Shown here: positions 1 to 14,175 of the stretch, piece by piece
How the letters are laid out: the number at the start of each line of letters is the position of its first letter
Position numbering within the stretch: the first letter of the stretch is position 1
Assembly (NCBI RefSeq): GCF_000524195.1
Contig: NW_020170383.1
Location: 544,985-608,984 of the forward strand
DNA length: 64,000 nucleotides
DNA from: Echinococcus granulosus
Taxonomy: Eukaryota > Platyhelminthes > Cestoda > Cyclophyllidea > Taeniidae
Direction of reading: 5' to 3'
Translations under genes and position numbers: made by a program
The notes under the pieces: model-generated
Databases searched by the model: none
What the model was told of the DNA's origin: nothing
Seen by the model: the letters and a program-made list of their open reading frames with translations, nothing else

Positions 1-78
1 TCACGCAGAAGTGTGATCCGCTTCCGCTGACTTCAAGTAGAACCTGCAGCGAGACGCGGTTTTGTCGCCGCAGTGAAA

Positions 79-3000
79 ATGGGTGAGTATCGGTCCACCG
101 TGTACTTCGTCAGGCTGGGACTACTTTAGATTATTGCTTTGCTGAAATGATTTGCATTACCAAACTATTTCGAAGGAATGCTTTTGATAGTAGAGATTTT
201 CCTCATTTTGGATGATTGCATCCAAATAGAAATTAGATACTGGGTTTAAATAAATGCGTAGTTTCTTCTAACTTTTATTCATTAGGTCTCATATTTTTCC
301 ACTAGCACATTTTTAGACGTAAAACCGTAGGCAATGTCACTTTTGTCAAAGCATTATTTAAAAGTGTAGAGGTCGGGACATTTCTCTACCGTTTTATTTG
401 ACGAGCTTATAAGCATTAACAAAGTGCGCATCATCCTCATTGAAGCTCCAAACAAACGTCTGCTTGAGTTTAAAACAATATTTCTGTAAGATTGGAATTT
501 TGATCACATCAAAGTCGATACTGAGAATGTCAAGGTCTTTTTTCGTATACCTCAATTTTGGTCACCCAATAAATAGAAGCACATTAGTAACCAGACAAAA
601 CTTTCCTTTACTTGCTGATTTACTATTGCATTTTAAAGCTTTGCACGATTTAAACTTCCTTTGGGTGTAGGTCTACATAGCAGAACTTCTACTAAAAATG
701 CATTTCTTTCCGTTTGTCGAGATTGCGATCATTGCATTCAATGGGAAATATCTCAGGAAGGAGATTTTATGGGAAATGTTCTTTTTTTTGATAAAGTTGG
801 CGGAAGTTTTCCCCTTTTAAGGAAAAAAATAATGGACAAAGAGCCACTTGCCACACAAAGAGCCCATTTATAATCTTGCATTCGTTTTAGAATACAGCTG
901 CAAATTTTCTGCCATGCAAATAAATTGATAAACGATAGAAATGAAATAGGATCAAATCTTCTTCAAACGGCGTTATGGAGTCCCATTATTCCTTGGGATT
1001 AGGTTGTAGTTTTCAAGGCAAGTTAGGAAAACCACTTTGCTTGTGGTCAGCAATCCAAAACCGCATATCTGGAATGTGCAATCTGCTCCAGGGTTAGGTA
1101 ATGGACGTGCACCCAACCTTTCTGAGATTCCGAGATTTGCCTCTTTCCTATTTTGAATTTGGGCGCTTTTGGTATATGACTTTCCATTGCATAAGAGTTT
1201 TGACGAGAATTTTGTCCGGTATAGTGTTTCAAATTGTAATTCAGGGAACTACGAAGTGGATCTCAGTTCGCTATAACTCTAGGTGGCCACTGTAGAGATT
1301 GCAATATTAACCAACTAAATGTCATTACGGAGCTCCTCATTGCTGTTTAACTGATACTTAAAGCTTCTTCTTGCCTATTTCAAAAGGCCGATATTAAAAC
1401 AGTAATGCATAAATTCGATTGTGAAGCATAACTAAAATTCTTACTTATAACTCCTATACTCCACCACTTTTATCAAATACTCGGAATTCATAAAATAACA
1501 TTTACCCTTAGTGCTTATATAGGGAAATACAGGCTCTATTTGGAGAGGCTCTAAGTGAAATGGATTGAATATATTTGCACTTTCCAGAAAATAGCTTCAT
1601 TTTACTTCTGGTCAGCCTGCTACTTCGCTCAGAACTTGCTAGCAATGAAATACTGCTCTGAATTCACGTAGACTGCAATATGGTGATTAACCAAATCATA
1701 TTTTCGTGCGACATCAAACACGGAGGCTTCAAATGTCCAAATGAATTTGTTTCCACAGGCATTAAATGTATATTCGCCTTTATTCCCTAATAGTCGTTAT
1801 GCCCATTTCAAAACCTTGGTCATTTAGCCAGTTCCAGCATTGAGTTTCCCATAAATGTACAACTTCGTCTTAGTAGCGGCCACTGATCCACATTCCAGGG
1901 CCTACCTAAATCTATCAAGGAAATCAACAAGTAGCCACTACTGTTCAAAGAAATTGATGCAAAGGTCGCTCAATTGGCAAGAAATTTGGTCTCTTTTCTC
2001 TATCACCCTCAGCATTTTAACCGTCGTCACCGGTGTCGTGCACGTCAGTGAGACCATGCAAAATTCATCCTCTCGTGCTTTGCAGAAAATAAACTAGAGC
2101 TGCCTTCATTAATTTTTGAATACGCTGTTGCATCCAGTACCATAAAAGTCTCTACAAGACCCACGGCTTACTTTTTATCCACCTTGTAAAAACGGCTCCT
2201 TACACTCTGCTGGGACGCATCAAAGGAGCTTCCAGTTGCTAAGTGGTGGTGTAATTTTAAATGAATTTGCGGTGGCATCTTGAAAAGATGTATACAAAAA
2301 TACCTATATAACAAAACATGAGTTACTAAACCAGGAGTCAGCCTACCAAAATACGTATATTTAAACGCATGGAGTGAAACGACATATTCACCTTTTCCTG
2401 AAATAGATACTGAATTTTATAACTAGAAATTATTATATTCGCATAAACACACAACGGATATGCTATTTACCCTTAAACACCAATCTAACTCTTTGTATGA
2501 CGGTAAGTTTTTTTAATTTTCGGATACCTTGACACCACAGAAGAAGATATTCAATGCAGAAAATATGAAGAGGCCAATGCGGTGTGTCATTCACAAATCA
2601 CACGTTACTTCAAGTCATATCAGGCTAATCTCGATTAGAATATTACACATATGGCATCACAATTAGTCTAACAACTTCAAATCCTACTTAAATTTAGATG
2701 AAGGCTTTATGTAGAGGTAGGCCAGTTTCTACATTTCGTGTAAAGCTTATAAATTTGCTTTTGCAGGCCGTACACCGCACTTGATGTTTTGTCGTTGATA
2801 AATACCACCAATAAAACCAAGTTCAGCAGTGAATTACAGAAAAACTCGCACTTCAGTTGTATGAAATTCCTCGATTTAAGGAACACATCTGAATGAACTC
2901 GTGGGAGTGCCTTTATAGTTCCTTTAAGGTGTCAGATGCATTATTAGTTATATCACCTCAATCACCGTCAAATCGCATGGCAATTCTAGCTGAAATCCAA

Positions 3001-6000
3001 CTGAGGGTTTCTATCATATTTTTACAAATCTAATATCTACTCAATGATTGCATTTGCTATTCAGTATTACTGCTTTCTTTTGATCCCCATGACAGCCTGA
3101 TTTGTGGCTAAAATCACGAAATTTTCGCACCAAACAAGCACATGCGTAAGTTCATTGCCCTTACTTTTACCACTAATCGCGGCCACATCACTATTCCATA
3201 GTAAGTCAATATGGGCTTAACAAAGACATGGTTCTCCATTATAAATAACAAATATTTGCTCTAAAAGTCCTGCTAAGTGGGTTGGAATGTTGACAAAGCC
3301 ATTTCGCGTTCTTAGACTCATGGAAATGTTTCAGCTGATGAGTAAACTAAGAAAAGGTATCAAACGCCGTCTCCCTTTTTATTCATGAATCGAAAAGAGT
3401 TCCCGATTCATTATGAAGCACTAAAACTCCTTGGCTTTATGCACAAAATTATCCATAATTCTGAGAACTTAGTCGCTGCTCTGCTACACACTTCCAACAA
3501 CCAAGGGGGGGGGGGTAAAAGTTCAGGTTTACAAGCATGAATTGCGAAATGAGATCTCTCATGCTGCAAAATTCTCGCTTTTCGAAATGTCCTTTTTCAA
3601 TTTTTAGGCTTCCGAAGGGCTATCAGGATAAGTTTATTTTCTGTTTAGTAAACTACGCCTTTTTATAATTGGCGTGTTAGCAAAAGCATCTGTGCCCCGT
3701 GCCCTTAAAAGTTATACCAGTAAGATTAGCAAACCTTTAGCATTATCGTTGCGCACGACACTTACAAAAATAAAACGAGTGTCATTTTAATGATTTACTA
3801 CGTATGTCTTTAATGAGGACAAAAGTACGACTTGTTTTTAGCCAACACTCATGGGGTAGCATTAAGAAGACCGCATGTAAGAGTCATATTTGTATTCGTA
3901 TGAAGTAGTAGCCTGTAAAGCATTTATTGAATTTAACCACTTGCAAAGCCAACGTCCATCAACTTTTCAATAACCTTCGAGGATTTCATGAAATCTCTAA
4001 AACCTACATGGAGGAGTTACATCAGTGGGATGCCGTTAACTAGTTCGCAGAAATGATTACGGTTTTTAACATTCACTTAGAAAATGCATAAATACTAGCC
4101 ATATTTTATCTTATTAGTGTGGAGAATGACCTTATTACAGCTGAAGAGTTGGACTTTCTAAGGTGGGTCATCAAAACCCTGAGTGACGTTTGCAAAGTTT
4201 TTAAAACCGGTGCAGTGGATTGCATCAGCACCTATTTCCCTTGATAGACGCACTTGGGAACGGTTTTCACCCCAAAATATGCAAAAACTTCTCCTAAGCC
4301 CCAATTTACTTTATGGAGAAAGGACTAGTTTTTTTCAGTTTGCTAAAACGGAGGTCCGCAGATTTCCTTTCTACCATGAAATGCACGAGGCGGCTTCCGC
4401 TCTGTAGCCATGGCCACCTCAACACGCCCTCTGCTCTTCCGGAACTCACGATCACATCCGTTTTCGGCTGCGGCACGCCATCTCTTTTCATTTTCTTTAA
4501 CTCACTGATGCTTTTAAATTCTTCACACGCACCAACGATGCTTCTGATCTAGTGATTACTTGTGACTGGTATTTACGGAATTAAACTGTATCAGAGATTA
4601 CTGGGACGGTGTTGATATATTCACGTCACTTAACACCTATATTGGAATATGCTTGCTCTTTACCACAAATTTTGTAATTAGATTCACCCACGGGTTCCGG
4701 AAAAAGGTATTACATTTTAATTACGTGATGCTGTATGGGTGTTTACTTATCCAATACGCACTAAACTCTTTAAAAACGGAATCAAAAGGTTTCCCAAGAA
4801 GATACTTTTTTATAACAATTGCATATTCTCCTGTGAAGATGGTATTTTTGCATAATAAGAATAAAAAGCGTTGCAGGTTCTAAAAAATGATAGGATTTGA
4901 ACGCAAGAGTGAAGAGAAATGGTGCCAAAACTTCAGAAAACTGAAAACCACAAAGATAAATGTTCGAGTTACATTTGCACTTATACAGCGCTTTTTTTTA
5001 CAGCATTCAAGTACTGGTAGTAATAAATGGATGCCGTACTTCTCCCAATGTCTTTATTAATTTGTTCCTTTTTATTAATTATTGCCCAAAATTATGCTAC
5101 TCTTAATACATCAGTAGCAGCGCATAAACCTGCTTACACGAAAGCTTTAAAAGCATGCCACTTTTGAACTCTATAAGTTTACCGTCTTGGGCCCTTTCCA
5201 TTTTTGAGAAATTTTGAGAATGAGGCAGCTTAACGTGCTACTTCCACCATGCCACAACTTTATGTTGTGGATGAGGTCAACATATTTTATTGCTGGATTT
5301 TAATTATGTAACCGCTTAAATCTTATTTATTTGATAAGTTGATTTATTAAAATGAGATCCAACAAATCAGATAACTAGTGCTTGCGTTTAGACCTCCATC
5401 ATGTTATTCAATTACTCAGAATTATCCGTAGGAATCTAATGCAATTCAGTTTTTATTGAACACACCCTACGTAGCGCAACAACTGAGCCTTCTTTAGCAT
5501 GTTCCGATCGCATATGAATATTTACAACCTATTAACTTCTAGATCCACAAAAGTGCAGGTTTCATAGAACACTGGTTTCCTATTGGCTCTCCGTAAATAG
5601 GTTTGTTCCTATTGGCTGCATTCCCCGGGATAAGATGCGCAAAACCGCTGTTCCTGTTAGGCATGAACTGAAGTCGTATGCATTGTGGACACAATCAGTG
5701 CCAAGGAAGCACACCTTTCTCAGAGGATTTAGCTATGCCATTTGCAATCAGGAGGGGATTCAAAGCGGCTCTTTCTCGGTGGACAGACAGAACTAGTAAA
5801 AACTTTGGTACAACAGCGGTAACCTTACATGATCTATTTGACCCTTTGCAATTCAAAATAAAAAACCAAATCTCGCCGTGGAATGCACGTAGTTTATCAC
5901 CAGATAAGACTACATAATCCCCCTTCACATATGTATTCAAGATCATTTCTTTCTTCCAGAGTTATTAACTCACCGGTTTCGAAAATTACCTAGCAATTTA

Positions 6001-9000
6001 TGTTTTAGGCAAAACGCAAGCTATATTTCAGCTCCCCAATCGACATTTATTTTGCGTTTGTGGCAGATTTTGCGACTAGTTTTTTAATCTTACAAGCAGT
6101 AACAATCACATAAGCCACGATGCCCTTATTTTCGTCTTGGACTTTGCTGGACGTAAGTCACGGTATCGTTGAATTGGCTATAAATAATTAAAACGAATGG
6201 TCGCATTTTATTATTCGGCCAAGAAACCAGTCATAAAATCTTCGGTAACAGCGTGCATCAATTTGGTGAACTTCCAAAAAATAAACATTTGCTGTAAATA
6301 GGAGTTGGCGATTTGTAGTTTTGCGTAGAACTAGGCCTGTAATCGAGATCCCTATTTAAAAAACTGGAGTGTGTTTTCACTCTACCCTCACACTGCCATA
6401 ACATATCAACTGCTCAAAGCCCGAGTAAATAATAGCTTCGGACTTTTGAAGCTCTTGCTGGCTTTGAAGTCTACTGCGAGTGAATAATCGCAGATAGTAT
6501 CGTTTAATCTTCGTTTGCTTTGTTCTTTCAGACGCTGATTTCGACGCAATTGAGACGACTTACTTTCATCAAAAACCAGTCTCCATCCAAACTCTACTTA
6601 AGAGTACACAGTTTTCACGGAGAGAATTACAAATAATATATCGTGGTTTCAAAGAGGTTTGTGAATTTATTAATAGTATATTATATGAAAAGATCTTTAA
6701 ATATTTATAACATTGTGAGTCTGTTGCATCCTAGGGACCAAAATATTTTTAATGCCTCTGCGAACACACAAAGCATGCAGCTGTTGAGCTTCTAGACTCC
6801 ACGAACGATCTGCACTTTGTCCATTCTTACTCGACATGCTAATATTCAGTCACATAATTACTTTGATCTTTTTACTTAATGTTTGAGAAGATGTGCGTCT
6901 GTGGAGCTATAAATATACGAATTCGGGTGCCAAAAACATCAACATCATGAGCTGAGGTGCAAACATTTCGTGAAACCTCATGGCAAAGTGGAGACGCTTT
7001 GTAGAGTACTCCAGTCATTCACAATTGGCGTCTCTACCTATCTATTAACCATATTCCACTTCTGCTTTTTACATACGGTATATTTATCGTCAATGTAAAT
7101 ATAGTTGGCGGTGCAATTCCATAGCCACTTGATCAACTACAATCTGTTCCCTTTTGCACAGATGGCTTTTCTATAATGCTATGTGTGTGGATGAGCATTA
7201 AAAAATTACTTAGTTGTTCAAAAATTTGATAATAAACATTGTATAATCAAAATGTGGCACAAAAAAAATCTGATCATACTATGCTTGGTTCGGCATATCC
7301 CCCCGTGCATGCAATTTTGACCCTTTATATCAATTTCAATGTAGAGGGCCGAATAAGTTATCCGGACAAATAACTATGGAAGTGATTTATTAAACTGGTC
7401 ATTTTAAGTTTTGATGACATATTTACCATGATCAGAGTTTTTTTTGTTAGAATGCATTAACACATTGAGGCTGACTTCTGGGCAAAGGCGCGCCAGTTAA
7501 AGACATTGTTTCCTTTTGGTAAAGAGCGAGGCGAATTTTTAACTAGATGTCGTATTTTTAAGTCACGACCGCGGCAGTTATCATATCATCCACATAAGGT
7601 TACGCGCGGAACCGATTTTCTGTGTCCTATCTCTGCCTTACAAGAAAGGAGGCATGTAGGCGCTTGTTGAGACGGACGGGCGTATGAAATGACTTGCGAT
7701 ACACGCCCATAATGTGAATGTGAGAGTGTTAAACCATTTTCTTTGGTACAAGGTACCACTGTTTCGCCGATTTTTTATCAGCCACACCGTTTTGGACTAA
7801 TTTATGAAGTCCTGCCGAAGGTAGGACTTGCCACGGAATGCGCGCACTGAGAATCCCAAAACTTCCTTACTAGGCCTGCATTTTTATGCGCCTATATTTG
7901 GCTGACGAAGGAAGGAAAGCAGGGCTTCAAATATGCACCGTAATAAATTTAAAGTGTATACTGACTGGTCCGGATAGCATGACTTATTTGCAGACGTAGA
8001 TTAGTGGTGGTTACGCTAACACCCATTCAGAAAACAATTGCTGCGGTCTATATTAATTTAAATTATTAATTAATGCATCGTAAATGACAAAGTATTCTTT
8101 TCTTAGGATTGTCCATCGGGCTACCTTACAGAGGATATTTTCAAGCTGATATATGGAAAGTTTTTTCCACAAGGAGGTAAGATTTGTAATATTTATTATA
8201 TAGCGCTGACACGTCTTTGCTCCTTGATTAATTTGCTGGCGAACGGACTTTAATCGGTTCAAGGCAATGCTTGCGATGTGTGTGTTGTAAATTATGCTTC
8301 TCAAATTGTGTCATAACTAAGTAATTCTGGCGTATCGGCACTGCTGCATGCTGCCACCTTTCTTCATATTTCCTGTTGGCAATGCCAGTTTTAGTGGATT
8401 TTGGCCAAAAGTGCATTTCTTCGATTGTAAAAAAGTGCTGCTTTCTGATTAGTTGTGAATATTACTTTTTGGACTAGTGTGGAAAATTATAGTTTAAACG
8501 TGTCGTTTTACGGTTCTACTTTGCTCCTTGCAAAGTTTGCATCCCGCCTGGCAGCTAATCAAAGGGTGTACATCTAAGGAAAACGTTTTTGACACAATTT
8601 TTAGATGTAAGCCGCGATATTCGATCCCCTTTCCCTTTTAAGAAAAATAGTTAATATGCTTGTTATCGCATTCTCGTGGTTCGAGATTTAAATATCTCTA
8701 CTTGTTTCAAGCCTTTGATCGTCTTATGGGAACGTGGATGCTAATTTTACCAGGAGATTTTCATAACGGTTTAGCAACATGCATTTTAAAACAAAATTAC
8801 GGCTAATTATAATTGTCCAAAGTCTCGATAGGCAAACTCATTTCTTGTTCTGATGATTGTGCAAATAATCTGCCTTTATTAATAGCCTGATGTGAATTAT
8901 TGTTGGTGAGTGAACTGGTCAATCTCTTACCCATTTCAGACGCCAACATGTATGCTCATTTTGTGTTCAGGACATTCGCCAACTCTAACCAGGGGAAAAT

Positions 9001-11062
9001 AACTTTTGAGGTATGCTACCATTTGGCACGCCTTATTCGTAACATTATAAAGCACTTATTATCTGTTGGATGGCGCTAGATCCCGATACTATATTTGCAG
9101 AAACATCAACCAATTAGTCCCAGCATGCCACAAAAGGTATTTTGCTATTAGACTTTACCAAACAAGGCCAATAATTAAGTCTCATTCATTTCCAACTCTT
9201 AGCTTTCCTAGCTTTAAAAACTGGTTTCCATTGTTACTGACGGTAAGGTCAAAATACATCTGAACTAGGAGAGGAATCACGCATCACAATGATGTGTTCG
9301 TTAAGCCCCTGTGAAATGCGTCTTTGGGAAAACAATGGGAGTGTTTTCGCAAACGCTTCCCTTTCGTAATTCCATTAATTGTCTACTCCTCTGCACTGCA
9401 AAATATAGAAAATCTTGATTAGTATCTCAGTGCCGGTACGCCAAATGTATCGCTAAACGAATCTTCACCTGATGATCGAGTTAAATTGGCTGGGCAATTT
9501 TGGTTCAGATGATAATCAGGTAGTTTAGAAAGTCTAGTAATTCTCCCACTGATATTTTATTCCTCAGAGAGACGCTAATCCCATAATGCGATTTCTCTGA
9601 CAAATAAATGCATAATGCACACGCTTTGTAAAACTCCAAGTCCCCAAATGAGTCGGATATCCCGTGTTTTAATTATGTGAATTGGTAAAACACCTACTAA
9701 AAAATGAAGGAACTCGCCATTTTGCATAGATATTGTACTCTAGAACATGCGAAATTAAAATTAGTAGCAAGAACTTCTTAAAACGATTTGTTACCATTCT
9801 GCCTATTTCATTATAACAATGTTTGCTGCCTCGCCACCACGGTGTGTAATTAAAGGACTAAGCGATTCTTTTAAACTCCTTAAATGTCACACAAATTTCC
9901 CAACTGTGTATACATAGTTCCTCGAAATCTTGTTGACAGGAGGACGTATGCAACGGAAGCAAGCATTTTCAACCTCTTTGTACTTCACACTATAGCAATT
10001 GGTGCGTTTTCTGTCCTCGTTAATTCACGGTTCATCGGCGTCCAAATTGATGTGGATATTCCAACTCTACGACACAGAGGGCGATGGCGTAATCGACAAG
10101 ACCGAGATGCTGAAGGTAGTCCAGTCCATTTACGACCTGCTCGGCAAACACACAGACCCTCCCTACGAAGAGGCGTCGGTGAGGGAACACATGGAGTCCG
10201 TGTTCAACGTGAGTTCCGTGCTTTCTTGGCACATTTTCGTCCCTTTACAATCGACGCGGTTTGATTTGACAGTCTGTGCACTGTATTGATGAATGTGCGC
10301 CACTGGATGCAAATCTGTCGACAACTTAATAACAATAGTCCCTTTACTATTTCCAAAAGTACTGATAGTCTTGTATTGCTCTGGTGTGAAAAATCCTTAC
10401 CTGTTTGTTAGCAGATACATTTCTTACCAAAATGCAGAAAAAACTTTCCGTCATTTCAAAGTTATTTCACATTAATAGCCGTATTTTTATTTCTGTTTTT
10501 GTAGAAACTGGATATAAATCAGGATGGTGTCATAAGTCGAGAAGAATTCTTAGAAGCTTGTCAAAATGTAAGCTGCCAACCATTCTTGAAGTCCACTTTG
10601 TTTTATGAACTCCACATATTACGTTTTTTAGAGCCCGCACTAAAATTTGATTATTCTATTACTAGTGTTTGACATAAGGGCATTCTTAAATTAATCTGAA
10701 GTAGTTTTAATTAGTTTCAAACGCTTTACGCCGCTGACTAGTTAAAGTTGCCTAGTTTTGAACAGTGCACTTGTAGGCGTTTTCACAAAGGCGCTCTCTC
10801 AGCCCAGCCGAACTTCGGCCTTACCCACAAAAGTAGCATGCGAGTAGTCTTTGTTGTTGGACGCACCTGTCGTTAAAAAGTAGTGACGACCATTCCAATG
10901 GGTAGGACTGCATTCGTTTACTTTTGCAGCTGAATGACTGCTCAGTATAAAAAGTCAAGCCTTTGACGATTTTCGGGAATCTTAACTGAGATTCTTTTTA
11001 TGTTCCACCTACAGGATCCCAACATTTCGGACGCTCTTGGGTGTTTACACACGACCATTTAA
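79..11062 (+). CDS. KChIP-like neuronal calcium sensor (EF-hand), 7 exons, 197 aa
   Basis: Kv-channel-interacting-protein/NCS family EF-hand protein, expected to bind Ca2+ and modulate A-type potassium channels at the membrane. Exons 79-82, 6532-6656, 8107-8176, 8940-9010, 9996-10208, 10505-10567 and 11015-11062 join in phase to 198 codons. The first coding exon is only ATG plus one base, before a GTGAGT donor; this start is inferred from phase, and another 5' exon is possible. Landmarks are SRRELQIIYRGFK, the degenerate EF1 with CPSG, EF2 at about residues 80-91, EF3 loop DTEGDGVIDKTE (116-127) and EF4 loop DINQDGVISREE (164-175), then the EFLEACQ segment typical of KChIPs. EF3 and EF4 keep the calcium ligands. 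EF2 (ANSNQGKITFEQ) has lost acidic positions 1 and 12. The length (197 aa) is usual for the core family. The N-terminus (MDADFDAIET) has no myristoylation glycine, unlike frequenin/NCS-1. Family assignment is firm; the exact paralogue is inferred. Confidence 0.88.
83..6531 (+). other. Long intron 1 of the KChIP-like gene, no convincing gene inside
   Basis: This 6.4-kb interval separates the ATG-bearing exon from the second coding exon. It is AT-rich. The open frames inside (for example 4183-4407 plus, 4306-4491 minus, 5678-5946 both strands) are short, overlap on both strands, and lack adjoining splice signals or recognisable motifs. A G11 run lies at 3505-3515. An alternative first exon or regulatory elements could be here, but I see none I can defend. 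Confidence 0.5.
3505..3515 (+). repeat. Poly-G tract (G11)
   Basis: Eleven consecutive guanines inside intron 1 of the KChIP-like gene. Homopolymers of this length are mutable and prone to sequencing error, so the exact length is uncertain. Confidence 0.9.
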
Positions 11063-11731
11063 CGTGTCTCCCTTCAAATTAGGGGGAGCTGAAGTACATG
11101 AACCGCATCAACGTGTATATGCATTAATTATAAATCCATAAGGTTTATATGTGCCGTTCAGTAGTCGCTCTACCCGCCTTCAAATATTTGTTCATGATCT
11201 CTTGTGCCAACGTGCACTCTGACACATTTATTTTATTAAACCAAAGCATTCCACGGTACTAAGTGCGTAGTCATTACTTTATCCTATTAGAGTCTTGAAT
11301 ATTTTACCTGAGTTTATTTAAATCCCCTTCCTCTCTCCATTCCTTGAAGAATCAGTCATACTCCAAGTGAAAGAATTTGCCACTTTTTACAAACCATGAC
11401 CAAATCGAATTCGCGACTGTGATAAGGTCACCACTCATATGGTCAGGTTCTTGAGTGTGTGATATGTTTGAAACGGCATCTTTGTCAGGATATCGTAAAT
11501 TCGTCTACCCTTATGATAAAAATATTAGCGGTTTTACGAGGTTGTTGGCAGGTGAGAATTAATGGTTAAAACCTCGGGTTCATGTCATATGTCCGCGGTT
11601 TAAAGGCTTATACCTGTCATGGCTCCACTTGAAGGGAGTGACAGCAAAGTTAATGTCCTGTTATTCGAATAAAGTGCAAAGTGACTTGTGCATTATAAAA
11701 ATTGAGTCAATTTTCAAAAAAGACTTCAGTT

Positions 11732-12265
11732 TTACTCCAAGCATTCCCTTTTGAACGTAACATTAAGTGATTTGAATAGGCACTCAACCGAAATCGTGCA
11801 TTTTACCCGAATTTTGCATAAATGCAGTTGTAGAATTGTTTTGAAGCTCGCGTGAGCCTGCAGGGCTTTAACGGAGCGATAAATCAAGTAATCGTGTCCA
11901 TCGTCCTTGGTCCCATAAATAACCGATCGACAGCAAGAGTACCAGAATTTTACGTTAATTTGTATTGTAAGAATTGACAAATACCGATGACAATTTATAA
12001 TAGCACAAACAAATGACTTCATAGCCATTTGACCTCTTGTATTTTTAAATAATGCATCCCGGAAATTGCCTCGAGAGTATATGGAACCTCTTCCTGAGTC
12101 TTCCTCTAAGTCGTATAGAAGGGGATTGATTGTTACAGAGCAGAAGGACTGAGTGGCTGCATGGCGTGACCAGAGAGGTATGTCGCCTAGCGAAGTATAA
12201 CCTACCAGAATGGGTCCTTGTGGTCGAATGTACACAAAAACGTAAGTATGGGTTGGCGAACTCAA
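11732..12265 (-). CDS. Unassigned 177-codon open frame
   Basis: This is the second-longest uninterrupted frame in the window, in a region of only about 40% GC, where a run of 177 codons without a stop is unusual. The frame opens at a TTG rather than an ATG, so if real it would be an internal or 3' exon preceded by a splice acceptor; I did not find a convincing one. The N-terminal half (containing TYVFVYIRPQGP and LLYDLEEDSGRG) has protein-like composition; the C-terminal half is cysteine-, lysine- and leucine-rich. No family motif is recognised. It could be an exon of an unknown gene, a decayed mobile element, or chance. Confidence 0.25.
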   Translation of the reverse strand: MSSPTHTYVFVYIRPQGPILVGYTSLGDIPLWSRHAATQSFCSVTINPLLYDLEEDSGRGSIYSRGNFRDALFKNTRGQMAMKSFVCAIINCHRYLSILTIQINVKFWYSCCRSVIYGTKDDGHDYLIYRSVKALQAHASFKTILQLHLCKIRVKCTISVECLFKSLNVTFKRECLE

Positions 12266-14175
12266 ACTATTGTTGAGATTTTGGGGAAAAAGTTGGCAAT
12301 GTTATTTTGACTTCTTTATTATGCAAAAATTTTCTACAATTAGGGGCCGTTATTCCACCTTTTAGAATGAATGTTAGAGGTATGTCATCACATTTTTCAT
12401 TGAGGGAACGCGCCTGATTCGAAATTTTAACGCCTTCAGTTCTAAGGAGGGACTGGTTACAAAAATGGACTTATTTATCTTGACAAGATCACACCTTTCG
12501 TTTGCTTTGTTTCGCCTTACTTTACGGAGCTAACAAGCGTGCTTCCACCCATTTCGTTGGTTTTAGGTGGCCAGAATATCAGGTAACAAAAGTAATGATA
12601 AATAACTGCCGTTTCAAGAGCAAAAGACCATTGTTTTGAATACATTTGGCCGTTGAGTTGAAAGGAGCCAATGTATAAAATGTATAAAGGTAAAGTCTCC
12701 TTGATGTATTTTACAAGAGTATTGAAAACCGAAGCCTTTATGGAATATAAGCAGTTACTGCTCAAAACGGTTTATAATTTACAATGATAAAAAATTAAAA
12801 TCAACTAGTTGTTTGTCATCGTAGCAGCCAACAGCCACTCCCAATTTCAAAGAAAACTTTATCGCCAGGTGAATTAAACGGCATGTAATGGAGTGAAGCA
12901 ATGGTTCCTTGTATTATACTCAATCGTTAATCGAAGGGAAACTCAATCTGCCGAAGGTACTATCAACTCCCCTCCATTCAGACTTTGCGTGTGGAGCTTT
13001 GCTTCACAAGCATCCTTAGGCTATCAGTGATTACTACCGATTGTTTCTTCATGTTTTCCCCTCAGACTATAGTCTCTACCTTTACCGCTTCAAAAAGGGG
13101 AGAACCAGTACCAACCATCAGCATCAGGAATTTCGCCTCGCAAAATTTTTTCGAACACCGCGTTAGTCGGATCGTGGTGTCGTACGGTGATGGGCGGGTC
13201 CGGTGAAACTATGCAGTTAATTTGTTTAATTGTTCAACTTTGTAAGCCTTTGCATTTGAATGACCTATTTGATAAGTTGTATTGTGTCGGGAATCGAAAA
13301 AAATAGTAAAATCAGGCATACCGTCATAAATTTGCGAATCTTGCGTGTGATGGGTACCTATATGGAGGTAATTATTAAAGTTATGTATCAATAACAAAGT
13401 AGAGTGGTCTTTAAAAAATGTTGGTTGATAAGGTCTAAATTGTGTGTTCGCATAATTATGACATTTATGTGACTAGTTTACTACTGCCATACTGAATCAA
13501 CCAGTTACACACATACTGTCCTTATTTTGGCGTAAATGAAACCTTATTTTCTTTAATATCAGCTTGTTACCTAGGCAAGTACGCATTTAAAATTGATGAT
13601 GAGAAGTACTTATTCCATCAAGATGACAGAATCCGGAAATCAAAAAATTGCAGCTCGCTGAGACTCTCTTGGAGACGATTTAAGACACAATACTCGGGCT
13701 GATTATGAATTTTCAACTTACGAAAGGGTATAAGGCTGCTGCCATGGCTCGGAGATTAGGCCACCCGGCGGAGGTACAGTGGTAGAGCCTTTCAGTGGCT
13801 CGTTACCGAAACCAAGAATTAACGTTTTACAATATTGAAGGATTTTCTTTGCATCTAAATATCAAATGAATACATGCAAAAGGCAACTACGTTACATGTT
13901 TTAATTTTTTCGAGAAGTGTTGATAGTTTTTAAATGATTGCGGTTTTAATAAGTTCTCTTTTCTTAGTCGTTCATTTAAAATGTATAATATGGAAAATTA
14001 AAAACTCAATACATTTTTATTCAAAGTTTCAAAAATGTTGTTTTTGTTTCGCCGAATGCCGCCACCGAACAGTAAAACGAATAATAAATTTATAGCGATA
14101 ATAACTTGAATGCTAAATAAATGCCATTAGCACTTTTCTGTCTCTTAATTCTAAAAGAAAATCCCCTAAATCTGA

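Noticed and set aside
9884..10264. 126-codon plus frame overlapping the KChIP exon.
   Set aside because: Out-of-frame shadow; the EF3 reading lies in the other frame.
13740..13800. tRNA-like GC-rich block.
   Set aside because: No paired acceptor stem or T-loop consensus could be formed by eye; no tRNA is seen anywhere in the window.
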